Shown: one piece after another, positions 61,787 through 64,000 of the stretch
Layout of the letters: each line of letters starts with the position of its first letter
How positions within the stretch are numbered: the stretch's first letter is position 1
Origin: Streptomyces alboflavus
GTDB lineage: Bacteria > Actinomycetota > Actinomycetes > Streptomycetales > Streptomycetaceae
Direction of reading: 5' to 3'
Assembly (NCBI RefSeq): GCF_000716675.1
Contig: NZ_JNXT01000038.1
Span: 186,001 to 250,000 of the forward strand
Length of the DNA stretch: 64,000 nt
The notes under the pieces: generated by a model
Told to the model about the DNA's origin: nothing
The model's input: only the letters and a program-made list of their open reading frames with translations
Database searches by the model: none
Translations under genes and position numbers: made by a program

Positions 61787-62075
61787 CGGCGGCGGCCACC
61801 AGGATCACCAGCGGTACGGGGGCCTTGAGCCGCCAGGCCACCAGGGCTCCGGCGAAGCCGGCGAGGCGGGCGTCGAAGGTCATGCCGTGCGCGCCCGCAG
61901 CGCCCACGAGCTGGGTGACGACGAGGACGGCGAGCAGCGCGGGCGTCAGGTACTCGACGAACCGCGGGAACCAGGCGGGCAGTTCGCGGTCGCCCATGAC
62001 GAGGGAGCCCGCGCCCTTGATGAGGAAGGTGGTCGCCACCAGGGCGCCGACGACGATCCACGGGTCGCTGCTCAT
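61758..62075 (-). CDS. azlD: AzlD-family branched-chain amino acid exporter subunit
   Basis: A 105 aa protein with four hydrophobic helices (DPWIVVGALVATTFLIKGAG, PRFVEYLTPALLAVLVVTQL, FAGALVAWRLKAPVPLVILVA), the small subunit that works with AzlC in exporting branched-chain amino acids. It lies 91 nt after azlC. Its last 29 bp overlap the end of the AfsR-like gene on the other strand. Confidence 0.83.
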   Translation of the reverse strand: MSSDPWIVVGALVATTFLIKGAGSLVMGDRELPAWFPRFVEYLTPALLAVLVVTQLVGAAGAHGMTFDARLAGFAGALVAWRLKAPVPLVILVAAAVTAGVRALS

Positions 62076-62166
62076 CGCGCCCTCCTGGGCACGCGGCCGG
62101 GGCTCGGCCGCTCGGGGCGGACAGGGGTGCGGGGCCAGGTCGCCGGGACCGCCACGTCCACCCGGC

Positions 62167-62871
62167 TCATCGGGACCGCCACGTCCACACGACGGCGATG
62201 ACGCAGGCCACGGCGATGGCGGTGTCGGGCACGGCGACGGCGGTGAGGACCGCGGCGCAGGCCGCCGCGGTGGCCGCCGCCGTCCGTTTGGACCCGGTGC
62301 CGAGGTGCGGTGCGAGCAGCAGGAAGAACAGGACGGGCGAGACGGCGTCCAGGCCGTAGGTGAGGATGTCCACGGCCTTGAACGGGCCGATCGCGCCGAG
62401 CAGGGTGCCGAGGACCCAGCCGAGCCACAGCACCACCCCGGAGGACAGCAGCCGCACCCGGTCGAAGCGGCCGTCGGCGTCGCTGGCGATGGCCCAGGAC
62501 TCCTCGATGACGAGCTGGGACTCGACCGCGCGGCGGACCCGGCCGCCGCGCAGGGCGGGCAGGATGGCGAAGCCCATCACCAGATAGCGCAGGTTCAGCA
62601 GGGTCCCGGCGACGGCCGCCGCGGCCCAGCCGCCGCCGTTGACGATCACCGACACGGCGGCGAACTGCGACGAGCCGACGAACACCAGGCCCGACATGGA
62701 GGTCGCGGCGAGCGCGCCGAAGCCCGCGCCCTTGGCGAGGACGCCGAAGGAGATCCCGAAGGCGAAGATCGCGACGGTGAACGGCACGGCGGCCCTGGCC
62801 CCCGTGGCCCAGGCCGCGCGCCGCCCGCCCGCCGGAACCGGCCGGGCGGGCCCGGACCCGTGGTCCGTCAT
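62167..62871 (-). CDS. azlC: AzlC-family branched-chain amino acid exporter subunit
   Basis: Large subunit, 234 aa, with about five to six helices. Family features are FAFGISFGVLAKGAGFGALAAT near the start, MSGLVFVGSSQFAAVSVI, LLNLRYLVMGFAILP and ESQLVIEESWAIAS. ATG 62871 is chosen because it sits in the first of three tandem copies of a GGAGGG...ATGACGG start signal. Short direct repeats flank both ends of the gene (18 bp at 62144-62161 and 62171-62188; 20 bp at the start). It forms an operon with azlD and probably with the aminotransferase upstream, a pairing that suggests branched-chain amino acid homeostasis. Confidence 0.85.
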   Translation of the reverse strand: MTDHGSGPARPVPAGGRRAAWATGARAAVPFTVAIFAFGISFGVLAKGAGFGALAATSMSGLVFVGSSQFAAVSVIVNGGGWAAAAVAGTLLNLRYLVMGFAILPALRGGRVRRAVESQLVIEESWAIASDADGRFDRVRLLSSGVVLWLGWVLGTLLGAIGPFKAVDILTYGLDAVSPVLFFLLLAPHLGTGSKRTAAATAAACAAVLTAVAVPDTAIAVACVIAVVWTWRSR

Positions 62872-62917
62872 CCGCGCCCACCCTCCGTCATCCGCGCCCA
62901 CTCTCCGTCATCCACGC
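62865..62917. repeat. 20-bp tandem repeat at the azlC start
   Basis: CCGTCATCCGCGCCCACYCT occurs at 62865-62884 and 62885-62904, with a partial third copy from 62905. Each unit carries, on the minus strand, a purine-rich site and an ATGACGG start. Because 20 is not a multiple of three, only the first lies in the azlC frame; the last overlaps the end of the aminotransferase gene. Confidence 0.75.
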
Positions 62918-63843
62918 TCGCTCACCGCGCGGGCGGGGCGGCCGGGCGGCGCCGGGCACCCCTCCTCGCCCCGCACGATCCGTCCGTACGCCGCCGCGAG
63001 GGCCGCCCCGACCGGGCCGAGGGGGAACCGCAGGGAGTCGACGGCGGTGACGGGCTGGACCTCGTACGCCGTGCCGGTGAGGAACACCTCGCCGGCGCGA
63101 GCGAGTTCGGCGGGGGCCAGGTGGCGTTCGACGACCGGGAGTCCCCGGTCGCGGGCGATGTCGATGACGGTGCGGCGGGTGATGCCGTCGAGGACGCACT
63201 CCGGGGGCGGGGTGTGCAGCTCCCCCGCGATCACCAGGAACAGGTTGGCGCCGGTGGCCTCGGCGAGGCGGCCGCGGTGGTCGAGGAGCAGCGCGTCGTC
63301 GTGGCCCGCCGCCTCGGCCTCCTGTCCGGCGAGGGCGCCGATGGCGTAGAGGGCGGCGGTCTTGGCGCTGACGGGCGCGGTGTCGGGGGCGGGGCGGCGC
63401 CAGCGCGAGGTGTGCAGGCGGATGCCGCGGGGGCCTTCGGTGAAGATCCGCGGCCAGGGCCAGGCGGCGATGGCGACGTGCACGCGGTTGTCCGGCGCGA
63501 CCAGGCGCAGGGTGTCGCTGCCGCGCCAGGCGACGGGGCGTACATAGCCGTCGGTGAGGCCCGCGACGGCGACGGCCTCGGCCGTGGCGGCGGCGAGGTC
63601 CGGGACGGACCAGGGCAGTTCGAAGCCCATGGTGCGGGCCGACGCGGCGAGCCGGGCGGTGTGCTCGTGGAGCTTGAAGACGCGGCCGCCGTAGACCCGT
63701 TCGCCCTCGAAGACGCTGCCGCCGTAGTGCAGTCCGTGGCTGAGGACGTGCAGCCGGGCCTCGCGCCAGGGCACGAACGCGCCGTCGCACCAGATGACGC
63801 CGTCCCGGTCGTCGAGGGACGGCGCGGGGGCGGCGCGGGTCAT
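62908..63843 (-). CDS. Class IV (branched-chain type) aminotransferase
   Basis: PLP enzyme of fold type IV, 311 aa. Seen motifs are VIWCDGAFVPWREARLHVLS, HGLHYGGSVFEGERVY, RPVAWRGSDTLRL, the PLP lysine in VSAKTAALYAIGALAG, and LLLDHRGRLAEATGANLF with the conserved Glu, followed by CVLDGITRRTVIDIA. The length and motifs fit IlvE, but D-amino-acid transaminases and ADC lyases share the fold. The azlCD genes downstream favour a branched-chain substrate. The ATG overlaps the stop of the preceding partial gene by 2-4 nt. Confidence 0.85.
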   Translation of the reverse strand: MTRAAPAPSLDDRDGVIWCDGAFVPWREARLHVLSHGLHYGGSVFEGERVYGGRVFKLHEHTARLAASARTMGFELPWSVPDLAAATAEAVAVAGLTDGYVRPVAWRGSDTLRLVAPDNRVHVAIAAWPWPRIFTEGPRGIRLHTSRWRRPAPDTAPVSAKTAALYAIGALAGQEAEAAGHDDALLLDHRGRLAEATGANLFLVIAGELHTPPPECVLDGITRRTVIDIARDRGLPVVERHLAPAELARAGEVFLTGTAYEVQPVTAVDSLRFPLGPVGAALAAAYGRIVRGEEGCPAPPGRPARAVSERG

Positions 63844-64000
63844 GTGGCGAAGCCCCGCTCGGCGTAGGGGAAGCCTTCGAGTTCGTTGGCGGCGACGGTG
63901 TCGTCGCGGCGGGACGCGTAGTAGATGCGGACCTCGTCGATGAGCCCGGCGTCGTCGAAGCGGTAGACCTCCGCGCCGCGCAGCACCTTGCCCAGGCGCG
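63840..64000 (-). CDS. SnoaL-like protein, C-terminal part (runs off the window)
   Basis: The last ~52 codons of a minus-strand gene cut by the window end. The product ends RGAEVYRFDDAGLIDEVRIY and, after a few residues, GFPYAERGFAT, which is the typical C-terminal strand of SnoaL-like/NTF2-fold proteins. Its TGA overlaps the aminotransferase ATG (ATGA), so they are co-translated. This is the third protein of this fold in the last 7 kb. Confidence 0.72.
   Translation of the reverse strand, partial: RLGKVLRGAEVYRFDDAGLIDEVRIYYASRRDDTVAANELEGFPYAERGFAT

Noticed and set aside
1..64000. CRISPR arrays, tRNA or rRNA genes
   Set aside because: The tandem repeats seen are short, few and without regular spacers, and no tRNA cloverleaf or rRNA segment was recognised.

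Overview
The window is high-GC DNA (most codons end in G or C) with purine-rich ribosome sites, GTG and TTG starts, SARP/AfsR-type and LmbU-type regulators and long collinear operons. Together these point to a Streptomyces or a close relative. No rRNA, tRNA, CRISPR array or complete insertion sequence is visible.

Layout. (1) 228-3105: a two-gene encapsulin operon, a family 2B (EshA-like, cNMP-domain) shell protein overlapping a SufS-type cysteine desulfurase with a long disordered cargo-type N-terminus. (2) 3126-5210: an ABC exporter pair and a TetR regulator. (3) 5542-35765: a prodiginine (red) gene cluster in the S. coelicolor order: redD, redX, redW, redY | redZ, redV, a kinase-like gene, redR, an ACP remnant | redP, redQ, redO, redN, redM, redL, redJ, redI, redH, redG. 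The gene for RedK is not separate; its reductase domain is fused to the C-terminus of RedL. (4) 35829-42501: housekeeping genes (Ppx/GppA phosphatase, amidohydrolase, MMPL transporter) with a HicB-like/DUF4097 pair. (5) 42638-45815: decayed and chimeric copies of that HicB-like cassette around a P450. (6) 46037-53764: argJ-argB-argD, an MbtH protein, an L-ornithine N5-hydroxylase, a KtzT-like piperazate synthase and an LmbU-family regulator, which look like a supply module for L-piperazic acid without its NRPS. (7) 55140-64000: a degenerate IS701-like protein, a full-length HicB-like gene, two SnoaL-like genes, a large AfsR-like regulator, an AzlCD exporter, a class IV aminotransferase and the end of another SnoaL-like gene.

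How the genes work together. In the red cluster RedM, RedO and RedW make pyrrolyl-2-carboxyl-RedO. RedX and RedN extend it to the bipyrrole alcohol, which is oxidised (RedV is the candidate) and O-methylated by RedI to give MBC. RedP, RedQ and RedR build a C12 chain that RedL activates, extends and condenses with glycine, and the fused RedK domain completes 2-undecylpyrrole. RedH joins the halves and RedG may cyclise the product. RedZ and RedD are the expected regulators. In the second module ArgJ/B/D would raise ornithine, the hydroxylase makes N5-hydroxyornithine and the KtzT-like enzyme closes the N-N bond.

The least expected structure is a regulatory cassette present five times (start codons at 39985, 42736, 43223, 45815 and 57362). 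Each copy encodes the same MDLxPYVxxLRxEL-type N-terminus, preceded by an ATGGCGCCAT palindrome 20 nt upstream of the start codon (23 nt in one copy). Only one copy keeps a full-length product. Two others are fusions to pieces of a DUF4097 protein and of what looks like a DrrA-type ABC ATPase.
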